A stretch of 64,000 nt of DNA from contig JADJLG010000001.1 of the NCBI GenBank assembly GCA_016710235.1, forward strand, positions 3,089,501-3,153,500. The letters are read 5' to 3'. Of this stretch, positions 18,228 through 26,315 are shown one piece after another. This DNA comes from Saprospiraceae bacterium. GTDB lineage: Bacteria; Bacteroidota; Bacteroidia; Chitinophagales; Saprospiraceae. Position numbers and translations under genes: made by a program. The first letter of the stretch is position 1; each line of letters starts with the position of its first letter. The notes beneath the pieces were generated by a model. The model did not search any database and was not told the DNA's origin. It saw nothing but the letters and a program-made list of their open reading frames with translations.

Positions 18228-21200
18228 TTACCTCACTACTGTTATGTCACCATGCAGTTGTTCCGTAGTATTGTCTTTCCACTTCACTTTCAAATAATAG
18301 ACATAAACACCGGGGTTGACTTGAGAATGTTTGAATAATCCGTCCCAGCCCAATTCCGGAGTATAAGCATCAATGTCCTTTGCAAAAAATACTCGTTCAC
18401 CCCATCGGTCAAAAATTGCAAATTCCTCAATCGCGGCAGCAGCAGAAGGCGTGATTACAGGAAAAAAATTGTCATTGATGTGATCTCCATTCGCTGAGAA
18501 AATATTCGGCAACCAAATCTCGCGACCGACTATTTTGATCAAAATATTGGCTTCTGCTTCACAACCATCTTTTGTAATAATACGGATTGAATAATTTTGA
18601 TCTGATGTTAAATTTTGAACGACAGGATTTTTGCAGTATGAGCAGCTCAAATTACTTGCCGGATACCATTCTATTGAGCTGATTTCAGAATCAGGGACAG
18701 AAAATACAGGATCCAGAGTATAGTTGACACCCTGAACCAACTGAATAGTTGCTAACAAATCTACTTCTACAATGGGACCATCTTTTATGCTAAACCGTTC
18801 TTCAAAATCGCATCCATTAGCATCAGTGATTTTTAAAAAATGATTTCCCGCACTGAGTGACACTTTCTTATTTAAATCGGTTGTCAATCCATCAATTGTG
18901 ATATTATAAGGTCTTACACCTCCTTTTACATCTGTCAATGTAAACGAACCAAATAAGCCCACGCAAGGCGAATCTTCAACCATTTTTGAAACAGATCGAG
19001 GGATATCCGTATTCAACGTTACCAGAACTGAATCCACATTATTACAATAGTTTTCCTGATCAGTAACGAGCAAATAATATTTCCCTGGTTTATCAACCAA
19101 TATGCTCTTTGAATCAATTGGTGAAAGAATATTGCCTGAGGTAGTATGCCATGCAAATGTGATATTTTGATTTTGGAACGAACCATCCAACTGAACAACA
19201 CTATCTCTACAGGTCAGAACCCTTGCTGGACCTGCATCGACAAATGGTTGAGATAGGTTCTCTATCACTAATACACTGTCTTCGGCAATGCATAGATTAG
19301 AATTATTCGTTATTTTAAATTTATAATAGCCTGGTTTGTCAACTAAAGCGAGTGTTGAATCTGTGTTCCCTATTATGTTTCCATTTGATGAGGACCATTG
19401 GTAACTGAAGTTACCTGCACCTGAATTATTGTTTGCCAATAATTCAATTTGCTTATTCAAGCAATTGAGTGTATCTGGAATGTTGATCGTCACACGTGGA
19501 AAATTTATATCTAACCGGACTGTTACTGTATCCAAATCAAAACACCCATTTACATCATCTTCCACCCTCAATACATATGAACCAGCGCCACCTACGGTTA
19601 AACTTTGTTGATCTGAAGGACCAAGAATGATTCCGTTTAATGTCGACCAGGAGTATTTGATATTTCTAGCCTGTGAACCCAAACCAAATAGAATCAAAGA
19701 TTTGGTATCGCACTTCCAGATTGTGTCAACTCCCGCTTGGGACATGGGTTGAATGGTATCTTGGAGAACGATCACTTCTGTTGAGTTCTTGCAAAAATTG
19801 GATTGATCAATGACTTCCAATTGATATTTTCCCGGGACTGAAATGACCGGATTCAAAATCATAGAGTCTTTGATCGATGGAAATGATGATGAACTCCAGT
19901 TGAATATTAGCTGAGCACCAGATTGTGTCTGTACCCTACCCTGAAGCTGAATCGTTAAATTCCTACAATTCAAAACTAGGGGTTGATCAATCTGAACCAG
20001 CGGGATTTTTTGATCCGGGATGATGATCAACTTAACAGTATCACCACAGAGACTCAAGGTATCTATTGTAATCAAAACATATTCTCCGGGTGCCGCCGCA
20101 ATCAATTTGAGGGACTTTGGATCAGAATTAATTTTGCCGTTGATCGTACTCCATTGGAAGGTAGTGCTTGAACTTATAGTAGAGTTTAAAGGATCCACTA
20201 CAATGACTGAATCCCCACATGAAAAGTAGAGACTATCGCGCAATTTCACCTGCGGCTGAAATTTTGCATATTCAACAAAAATACTATCCTGATAAGAACA
20301 ATCTGTTAAACTGTCTGTCACAGTCAAACCATACCAACCTCCTTGTGTGACGGATATGGCGCTATCAGACAGATGTGTAATCACTGAACCTGATGACGAA
20401 CTCCAAATTTTTGAAGTCCGTTGATTTGATTTGTCACTGCTGATGAGGATGCTCTCATTCTTACAATTGATGTCACCACTTTTTTTAAGTTTAAACTGAG
20501 GTATTGCCCTGACATCTCTGATATAAAAACTATCTTCACTAAAACATCCATTTTTTAGATCGGTCTTCCTGATCGTCCCATTTGAGGATTGGACAAATGC
20601 CCAACTTGCAGAAGTATCGGAAGGTTGAGTGTTGCCTGAAACGGACCAGTTGTAGAGTACATTTTGATTTTCAAATCCCAAAATATTGACCCAGGCTGTA
20701 TCATGGCTACAGGTGATCAGACTATCGAATTGTAGTTGCAAATCAGGTTGCTGAACATCCTTCTTAATCAACCATTGTGCTGTATCGGCACATTTGGTAG
20801 ATTTGTCCACCAATATGACACGATATATACCTTCCAGGCTTGCTGTAATGCTTGTCTCTCGGTCTATCCGATTGTTATTTGGTAAAATCCAAGTGATCTG
20901 GTATTTCGAAGTATCTATATTTTTTGATTGCAACAAGGCGGTATTTTTCCGGCAATTTAAAATGCTGTCTCCCCGAATTTGCGCCTGAGGCAGGGTCGTA
21001 TCCCCAAATACATATTGCTGAGTTTCAAATATACATCCCGACTCCAGATCTGTAACAAAAACAGTGTACCATCCCGATTGGGTGATTTTGATGATAGGGC
21101 TCCCCTGCCCGGATATAATGTGTTGATTTGAACTCCAACTGTATTGGTATCTACCTGAACCATTGAACACAGATGCCGTCATAAGAACTGTATCCATCTG

Positions 21201-22289
21201 ACAATTGGGTACACCTGTCACGATGATTTCCCCTTCCAAATCATCTGCTACGTCAACAAGTACTTCCACTTCTTTCTCACAATAGACGGTTCCGTTGTCA
21301 TAAATTATTTTGAGTTTATATAATCCGGAACCTTTAGCCATTGCTTTTGATCCGGAGACATTCAATATATTTCCTATATCTGTACTCCATTCATACCTAA
21401 TATTGGGGCCGGAAGAAGATCTGCTGCCATCCAATACGAATTCTTCGGATTCACATTTTGGTTTGACAGGAATATCCAACACAGCTCTTAAATCTACAAT
21501 TTCGACAATGACGTCATCTTTGTCATCGCATTTTTCAAACATAGTGATGTCGTCTATAGTAAAGTCATTGCCACCTGCATTTCCAGTCAATTCTCTCAAA
21601 CAAATAGCAACGTTTGCCGCACTTGCCATAAAGCAATATTCAAAAGTCACCCAGTTGCAGACAGAATTCGCAGCTATCTGACCCACATCGACTCCATTAA
21701 AACTAATACTTATAAGTGGAGGATTGGCACCAACCACACTCTGAGCGGAAACGGAAAAAAGATACATTTTTCCGGGAATCAGGGTCACTGTCTGGCACCA
21801 GATATTATTACTTGTATTGACAGATCCATTGACAATCAATTGATTGCCTGACCCAGAGGTATGATCTCCACAGGGGCTGAAGCCAGGGTGAAAAGCAGAA
21901 GGATCGGGACCGACATTATAAGTACCTTCAGGCAATAAACTATTGGAAAAATTATAATTGGAGGAAAAGCCGGTCTGGCCGGCTTCAAAATCACCATTGT
22001 CTATAAGATTGAGAGTACTCACGCCACTCGTGGTGAGCGTGTAGGTATATCTGCCAGGTGGAGCGATTACAAGGGGATTTAAACTGTTGGGATCACTCAG
22101 ATATGTCCTCGGATTCCAAGAGAACATGCTACCATTAGCATTGCCCTGAAGTTCAGGAGGCATCGAGGGATCACATGTAAACTGATCAGGGCCGGCATCT
22201 GCATCAACGCTACACTGAGCCATTAAAAAGACAGAAGAATGCAGCATTCCAAGCAAAAGCAATAACTTTAAAATCCATTTCTCAAGCAC
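18228..22289 (-). CDS. Giant secreted repeat protein with CHU-type C-terminal domain
   Basis: About 1353 residues, starting with a GTG and a signal peptide ending near LMAQ (residue 25). A short DADAGPDQFTC module follows, then a jelly-roll-like domain (about 92-250) opening LIDNGDFEAG and closing FTIDDITMFEKC, which resembles carbohydrate-binding/CBM-like domains. Next are about nine or ten Ig-like modules of ~85 residues, each with W(S/T)..xG.I, PGxYxLxVxD and a Cys. The C-terminal ~95 residues are the gliding-motility-associated domain: LPNIFSANGDHIND, FDRWGE and WDGLF. Likely a T9SS-exported surface or matrix protein. Its modules match those of 10510-14589 in layout but differ in sequence. 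Confidence 0.85.
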   Translation of the reverse strand: MLEKWILKLLLLLGMLHSSVFLMAQCSVDADAGPDQFTCDPSMPPELQGNANGSMFSWNPRTYLSDPNSLNPLVIAPPGRYTYTLTTSGVSTLNLIDNGDFEAGQTGFSSNYNFSNSLLPEGTYNVGPDPSAFHPGFSPCGDHTSGSGNQLIVNGSVNTSNNIWCQTVTLIPGKMYLFSVSAQSVVGANPPLISISFNGVDVGQIAANSVCNWVTFEYCFMASAANVAICLRELTGNAGGNDFTIDDITMFEKCDDKDDVIVEIVDLRAVLDIPVKPKCESEEFVLDGSRSSSGPNIRYEWSTDIGNILNVSGSKAMAKGSGLYKLKIIYDNGTVYCEKEVEVLVDVADDLEGEIIVTGVPNCQMDTVLMTASVFNGSGRYQYSWSSNQHIISGQGSPIIKITQSGWYTVFVTDLESGCIFETQQYVFGDTTLPQAQIRGDSILNCRKNTALLQSKNIDTSKYQITWILPNNNRIDRETSITASLEGIYRVILVDKSTKCADTAQWLIKKDVQQPDLQLQFDSLITCSHDTAWVNILGFENQNVLYNWSVSGNTQPSDTSASWAFVQSSNGTIRKTDLKNGCFSEDSFYIRDVRAIPQFKLKKSGDINCKNESILISSDKSNQRTSKIWSSSSGSVITHLSDSAISVTQGGWYGLTVTDSLTDCSYQDSIFVEYAKFQPQVKLRDSLYFSCGDSVIVVDPLNSTISSSTTFQWSTINGKINSDPKSLKLIAAAPGEYVLITIDTLSLCGDTVKLIIIPDQKIPLVQIDQPLVLNCRNLTIQLQGRVQTQSGAQLIFNWSSSSFPSIKDSMILNPVISVPGKYQLEVIDQSNFCKNSTEVIVLQDTIQPMSQAGVDTIWKCDTKSLILFGLGSQARNIKYSWSTLNGIILGPSDQQSLTVGGAGSYVLRVEDDVNGCFDLDTVTVRLDINFPRVTINIPDTLNCLNKQIELLANNNSGAGNFSYQWSSSNGNIIGNTDSTLALVDKPGYYKFKITNNSNLCIAEDSVLVIENLSQPFVDAGPARVLTCRDSVVQLDGSFQNQNITFAWHTTSGNILSPIDSKSILVDKPGKYYLLVTDQENYCNNVDSVLVTLNTDIPRSVSKMVEDSPCVGLFGSFTLTDVKGGVRPYNITIDGLTTDLNKKVSLSAGNHFLKITDANGCDFEERFSIKDGPIVEVDLLATIQLVQGVNYTLDPVFSVPDSEISSIEWYPASNLSCSYCKNPVVQNLTSDQNYSIRIITKDGCEAEANILIKIVGREIWLPNIFSANGDHINDNFFPVITPSAAAAIEEFAIFDRWGERVFFAKDIDAYTPELGWDGLFKHSQVNPGVYVYYLKVKWKDNTTEQLHGDITVVR

Positions 22290-22365
22290 AAATGCTAAAG
22301 TAAGAATTTTCTAATTGGAACCAAGGAAATTTATCCTAAAAATGAAACTGAATCTTTCATAAACA

Positions 22366-22716
22366 TTATTCCAATCCTATCCTGTCTTTTTTGGATAAGC
22401 CTTTGACAACCTGAGAATAACTGTGATCTATCAATTCCTTCAATATTTTGTCTGAAAGCTTCCCTTCAAAATCTACTGTGTTCCAATGTCTCTTATTCAT
22501 ATGATATCCAGGCTGGACTTCTTCATACTTGTCCCGGATCTCGTCGATGAGATTTGTATCATACTTGAGATTGACCTGCAGGTGACCTGCTTCCAAACCT
22601 GTCAAGGCAAATATCTTTCCCTTTACCCTGAAGACTAGAGTTTCTTCACCAAAAGGAAAGTCATGAGACGTAAAAGGTTTGGATAAGCAATACTGCATAA
22701 AGCTGTCAATATTCAT
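22366..22716 (-). CDS. MmcQ/YjbR family protein
   Basis: 116 residues from the ATG at 22716. A longer frame to 22800 overlaps the divergent endonuclease start and is unlikely. It shows the family blocks FPFGEETLVFRVKGKIFAL, the repeating beta strands around NLKYD, and GYHMNKRHWNTV near the end. This CyaY-like fold family is often annotated as DNA-binding, but its role is unproven. It is divergent from the secreted nuclease gene, with 50 bp between the two starts. Confidence 0.88.
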   Translation of the reverse strand: MNIDSFMQYCLSKPFTSHDFPFGEETLVFRVKGKIFALTGLEAGHLQVNLKYDTNLIDEIRDKYEEVQPGYHMNKRHWNTVDFEGKLSDKILKELIDHSYSQVVKGLSKKDRIGLE

Positions 22717-22766
22717 AATTTCATATGGATAACTGTAAAAATAAGAAATCACTGTAACTTTACGTA

Positions 22767-23831
22767 ATGAGGTGGAAACAAATACTCTTAGCACTAACAT
22801 GGATATTCAGCTTAGAATATGGGGCCGCGCAATGGCACAACCAAACTTTATACCCTAACGACTCAGGATTAATACTGATAACAAAACTGGTCAATGATTT
22901 CAAACCTTCAATAGTTCTGGATTACTCTCCAGCTCGGGTAAAAATGTACACAGAAATTTACAACGAGGCAGATACGGTCAGATGTGTTTATACAAAACAT
23001 GCACTCTATGTCAACCATCTGAGTCAAGATGCAATCGCAGATCTATATAAAAATGGAAATCCAAATGGCATCACATGTGAGCATACATTTCCACAGAGCA
23101 TGGGTGCTGAAACAGGAAATGCAAGATCAGACATGCATCATCTCTATCCAAGTAGAGCAGCCGTAAACGAAGCAAGATGGAATTATCCCTATTCTGAAAT
23201 CGACGACACAAAAACAAAACACTGGTTCTATAAATCCACTGATCTCATTTTGAAACCAGGAAAAGAAATCAATGAATATAGCGAATCTATAGATGGTTTT
23301 TTTGAACCCAGAGAAGATCACAAAGGAAATGTTGCTCGAGCGATATTTTATTTTTTCACGATGTACGAATTACAATCCAACAAAAGTTTTTTTGAAGGCA
23401 TGAAAAAAACTCTTTGTGATTGGCACCTTCAGGATCCTGTAGATTCATTGGAATGGGCAAGGACATATGCGATTGCAAAGTATCAGGAAAACAAAGCTAA
23501 TCCTTTTGTTTTGGATTGTAGTCTCACCCGACGGACATATTGCCCACAATCTGCTGTTTGTAAAACTACAGAATCATATTTTTTAGATGATATTTCTGTT
23601 CAACTATTTCCAAATCCAAGCCAGGATTTTTTTGAAGTGATTACCGACCAAAGTTTTGATATCAGGTCTCTTCAAATTTCAGATATGGAAGGCATTTCTA
23701 AGTCACTGAATTTTGAAAAATATGAAAACAGGTACCAAGTAAGATTAAATGATATTTCACCAGGATTATATCTTTTGAGAATCACATCTCAAGATGGAAA
23801 ATTCATTCTTAAAAAATTAATCATCAGGTAG
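22767..23831 (+). CDS. Secreted endonuclease I-family nuclease with T9SS type A sorting domain
   Basis: A signal peptide (cleavage near GAAQ, about residue 21) precedes an endonuclease I domain with the family motifs CEHTFPQS, DMHHLYPS, EARWNYPY and EPREDHKGNVARA (about residues 110-200). These supply the His/Asn/Glu metal site of the His-Me finger nucleases. The last ~75 residues are a T9SS sorting domain: FPNPSQD, then LQISDMEG, ISPGLYLLRI and a KKLIIR end. It should degrade extracellular DNA for nutrients or biofilm remodelling. The start ATG lies directly after TAACTTTA, one mismatch from TAnnTTTG, so the message may be nearly leaderless. Confidence 0.9.
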   Translation: MRWKQILLALTWIFSLEYGAAQWHNQTLYPNDSGLILITKLVNDFKPSIVLDYSPARVKMYTEIYNEADTVRCVYTKHALYVNHLSQDAIADLYKNGNPNGITCEHTFPQSMGAETGNARSDMHHLYPSRAAVNEARWNYPYSEIDDTKTKHWFYKSTDLILKPGKEINEYSESIDGFFEPREDHKGNVARAIFYFFTMYELQSNKSFFEGMKKTLCDWHLQDPVDSLEWARTYAIAKYQENKANPFVLDCSLTRRTYCPQSAVCKTTESYFLDDISVQLFPNPSQDFFEVITDQSFDIRSLQISDMEGISKSLNFEKYENRYQVRLNDISPGLYLLRITSQDGKFILKKLIIR

Positions 23832-23950
23832 CGGAAGGGATTCAACATTCATAGTGAGATCTTGATCGATTCATCATGGGGATGATAAAATAAGTTCGTG
23901 GATATAGCGCTTTATTTTGGTAATCGCTCCGACTTCCAGGGTGAAATAAA

Positions 23951-23982
23951 TTTGGAATTTCATTTATAAATTTATATCTTTG
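23951..23982 (+). promoter_or_regulatory. Promoter of the tandem lipoprotein array
   Basis: TTTG (23951-23954), a 20-nt spacer and TATCTTTG (23975-23982) match the Bacteroidota primary promoter. Transcription would start near 23988, about 28 nt before the first ATG. A second overlapping TAAATTTG sits at 23947-23954. No comparable element occurs in the ~10-nt gaps between the copies, so the array probably forms one transcript. Confidence 0.55.
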
Positions 23983-24015
23983 AATCATTAGCATAACCAA
24001 ATCCTGAATAGTATC

Positions 24016-24528
24016 ATGAAATCCTATATTTATTATTTTATTCTAATCTTAACTGTCTTTTTCCATGGCTGTTGTGCTGATTGCCATAGTCCTTGTGCAC
24101 AAGCTTTAGAGGCATATCAAATCAATTTTTTTTGTTATGTTTTTGACAAAGAAACCAATGAATCGATCGTAGGTCATTGTCTTGACTGCCCCTACTCTGA
24201 TAAGGTATCCACACTGGTCGATATGTACGGAGATACGATTAGAACAGAGGGGACTATAGATACCGATGGTGCGATGAGATTCTTACTTATTAAACATGGC
24301 CGCGACAGTGTAAACTATCCCATCCACCAGGAGTACTATCTGCACCTCGTTGACTTTGACAATGTGGAAAGGGATGTCGATACCATCTCCTTTGATTTCA
24401 CCCTCGTCCATTCTGATCGGTGCGAGATGTACGACTACAAAGACTTCAGATGCTATTATAATGACAGCCTGTATCTCACAGAGTACAAATGGTACAAAGA
24501 AGGTGGACGCGTTATCTTTTATAAATAA
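24016..24528 (+). CDS. Cys-rich lipoprotein, tandem array copy 1
   Basis: 170 residues. The signal peptide MKSYIYYFILILTVFFHGC differs from that of the other copies and ends in a lipobox-like FHGC. After the lipid Cys comes a conserved Cys cluster (CC-x2-C-x2-PC), then CLDCPYS. A well conserved C-terminal half follows, containing RDSVNYPIHQEYYLHLVD and SDRCEMYDYKDFRCYY, and the end is GRVIFYK. I recognise no family; an extracytoplasmic, disulfide-rich beta protein is likely. It carries the block combination EAYQINF plus DTDGAM. It is the first gene after the promoter at 23951. Confidence 0.8.
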   Translation: MKSYIYYFILILTVFFHGCCADCHSPCAQALEAYQINFFCYVFDKETNESIVGHCLDCPYSDKVSTLVDMYGDTIRTEGTIDTDGAMRFLLIKHGRDSVNYPIHQEYYLHLVDFDNVERDVDTISFDFTLVHSDRCEMYDYKDFRCYYNDSLYLTEYKWYKEGGRVIFYK

Positions 24529-24538
24529 GCAATGCCAG

Positions 24539-25051
24539 ATGAATAAAATCAGTTACTTCTTCTGGGCGTGCTCTTCAATGGTTTTCAAAGGCTGTTGTGA
24601 TGATTGTGGTGTCCCCTGTTCACAATCATTAAGCGATTATGAAATCGCTTTTTTTTGTTATGTTTTTGACAAAGAAACCAATGAGTCTATCGTAGGTAAT
24701 TGTCTTGACTGCCCCTACTCCAATACAGTATCTACACTGGTCGATATGTACGGAGATACGATTAGAACAGAGGGGACTATAGATACTGATGGAGCGATGA
24801 CATTCTTTCTGATCAAACATGGCCGCGACAGCGTAAACTATCCTATCCATCAGGAGTACTATCTGCACCTCGTTGACTTTGACAATGTCGAAAGAGACGT
24901 CGATACCATCTCCTTTGATTTCACCCTCGTCCATTCTGATCGGTGCGAGATGTACGACTACAAAGACTTCAGATGCTATTATAATGACAGCCTGTATCTC
25001 ACTGAGTACAAATGGCATAAAGAAGGTGGACGCGTTATCTTTTATAAATAA
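24539..25051 (+). CDS. Cys-rich lipoprotein, tandem array copy 2
   Basis: 170 residues, starting at the ATG 10 nt after copy 1; the open frame further upstream is only the read-through of copy 1 in another frame. Signal peptide MNKISYFFWACSSMVFKGC. It carries SDYEIAF (like copy 4) together with DTDGAM (like copy 1), a combination explained by exchange between copies. The C-terminal half is almost the same as copies 1 and 4. Function unknown. Confidence 0.8.
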   Translation: MNKISYFFWACSSMVFKGCCDDCGVPCSQSLSDYEIAFFCYVFDKETNESIVGNCLDCPYSNTVSTLVDMYGDTIRTEGTIDTDGAMTFFLIKHGRDSVNYPIHQEYYLHLVDFDNVERDVDTISFDFTLVHSDRCEMYDYKDFRCYYNDSLYLTEYKWHKEGGRVIFYK

Positions 25052-25061
25052 ACGACGCCGT

Positions 25062-25571
25062 ATGAATAAAATCAGTTACTTCTTCTGGGCGTGCTCTTCA
25101 ATGGTTTTCAATACTTGCTGCTATAACTGTGAAAGTCCCTGTGGACAATCTTTGGAGGCATATCAAATCAATTTTATTTTTACCGTATTTGACAAAGAAA
25201 AAAATGAATCTATTATAGGTCACTGCCTAAGTTGCCCCTACTCTGATAAAGTATCCACGCTTGTAGATATATATGGAGACACGATTAGAAATGACGGGAC
25301 AATCACTGCAGGTGGAGAAATGATTTTTCCACTTATAATAAAAGGCCGCGACAGTGTAAACTATCCCATCCATCAGGAGTACTATCTGCATCTAGTTGAC
25401 TTTGATAATGTGGAAAGGGATGTCGATACCATCTCCTTTGATTTCACCCTCGTCCATTCTGATCGGTGTGAGATGTACGACTACAAGGACTTCAGGTGCT
25501 ATTATAATGACAGCTTATACTTCACAGAATACCCTTGGTCTTCAGGTTGGGGAATCAGGTTTTATAAATAA
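25062..25571 (+). CDS. Cys-rich lipoprotein, tandem array copy 3 (most divergent)
   Basis: 169 residues, signal peptide MNKISYFFWACSSMVFNTC. It has EAYQINF (like copy 1) with the TAGG block (like copy 4). Its own changes are IFTVFDKEKNESIIGHCLSC and a different C-terminus, EYPWSSGWGIRFYK. The Cys cluster CCYNCESPC is kept. It is the only copy whose unit length is 519 rather than 523 bp. Confidence 0.8.
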   Translation: MNKISYFFWACSSMVFNTCCYNCESPCGQSLEAYQINFIFTVFDKEKNESIIGHCLSCPYSDKVSTLVDIYGDTIRNDGTITAGGEMIFPLIIKGRDSVNYPIHQEYYLHLVDFDNVERDVDTISFDFTLVHSDRCEMYDYKDFRCYYNDSLYFTEYPWSSGWGIRFYK

Positions 25572-25580
25572 AGACGCTAC

Positions 25581-26093
25581 ATGAATAAAATCAGTTACTT
25601 ATTCTTGGTGTGCTCTTCAATGGTTTTCAATAGTTGCTGCTATAACTGTGAAAGTCCCTGTTCACAATCATTAAGCGCTTATGAAATCGCTTTTTTTTGT
25701 TATGTTTTTGACAAAGAAACCAATGAGTCTATCGTAGGTAATTGTCTTGACTGCCCTTACTCTGATAAGGTATCCACATTGGTCGATATGTACGGAGATA
25801 CGATTAGAACTGAAGGCACAATAACTGCAGGAGGTGGAATGAGATTCAGCCTTATCAAGCATGGCCGCGACAGCGTAAACTATCCTATCCATCAGGAGTA
25901 CTATCTGCACCTCGTTGACTTTGACAATGTAGAGAGAGACGTCGATACCATCTCCTTTGATTTCACACTCGTCCATTCTGATCGGTGCGAGATGTACGAC
26001 TACAAAGACTTCAGATGCTATTATAATGACAGCCTGTATCTCACAGAGTACAAATGGCATAAAGAAGGTGGACGCGTTATCTTTTATAAATAA
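25581..26093 (+). CDS. Cys-rich lipoprotein, tandem array copy 4
   Basis: 170 residues. The signal peptide MNKISYLFLVCSSMVFNSC is a slightly altered form of the copy 2/3 leader. It combines SAYEIAF and VGNCLDC (as copy 2) with the TAGGGM block (as copy 3), and has the common GRVIFYK end. The Cys cluster CCYNCESPC is identical to copy 3. Function unknown. Confidence 0.8.
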   Translation: MNKISYLFLVCSSMVFNSCCYNCESPCSQSLSAYEIAFFCYVFDKETNESIVGNCLDCPYSDKVSTLVDMYGDTIRTEGTITAGGGMRFSLIKHGRDSVNYPIHQEYYLHLVDFDNVERDVDTISFDFTLVHSDRCEMYDYKDFRCYYNDSLYLTEYKWHKEGGRVIFYK

Positions 26094-26103
26094 ACGACGC
26101 CAT

Positions 26104-26205
26104 ATGAATAAAATCAGTTACTTCTTCTGGGCGTGCTCTTCAATGGTTTTCAATAGTTGTAATAAAAAATTAATTAGTGGATGTAGATTAGTTTCCAATG
26201 CCTGA
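26104..26205 (+). pseudogene. Truncated fifth array copy (signal peptide plus short tail, 33 residues)
   Basis: The first ~50 nt are identical to copies 2 and 3 and encode MNKISYFFWACSSMVFNSC. Homology then stops at about 26160, and an unrelated 14-residue tail runs to a TGA at 26205. It follows copy 4 at the standard 10-nt spacing, so it will be translated if the array is one transcript. It is most simply a deletion remnant, but it could make a tiny lipoprotein, since the lipid Cys is retained. Confidence 0.7.
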
Positions 26206-26315
26206 AATCTCATTTCTTGCTTTTTGTTTATGTCAAGCAATTTTGTGAAACTACAGCTGGAAATTTGCTTTGCAGTCTGAGACAATATAGGCCAATTCCA
26301 ATTTGATTCGAATCC

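Larger units (their letters stand above)
24016..26205 (+). repeat. Tandem direct repeat of a ~523-bp gene unit (four full copies and a 5' stub)
   Basis: Start codons lie at 24016, 24539, 25062, 25581 and 26104, giving periods of 523, 523, 519 and 523 bp. Each unit is one gene plus a 9-10 nt spacer. The 3' halves are nearly identical in DNA between copies, whereas parts of the 5' halves differ. The fifth unit keeps only the first ~57 nt of the gene. No flanking inverted repeats or transposase are visible. Confidence 0.9.

Noticed and set aside
24350..25051. Long frame running from inside copy 1 into copy 2 (and similar 24873-25571)
   Set aside because: Only the second part is the real gene. 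The front part reads copy 1 out of frame; the 523-bp period shifts the frame by one, and true starts with a signal peptide lie at 24539 and 25062.
24629..26060. Minus-strand frames of 129 residues inside copies 2 and 4
   Set aside because: They are antisense shadows repeated with the array, without a leader or any recognisable domain.
24016..26205. Array as a mobile element or integron-like cassette set
   Set aside because: There is no transposase or integrase, no attC-like palindromes, and the gaps are only 9-10 nt.
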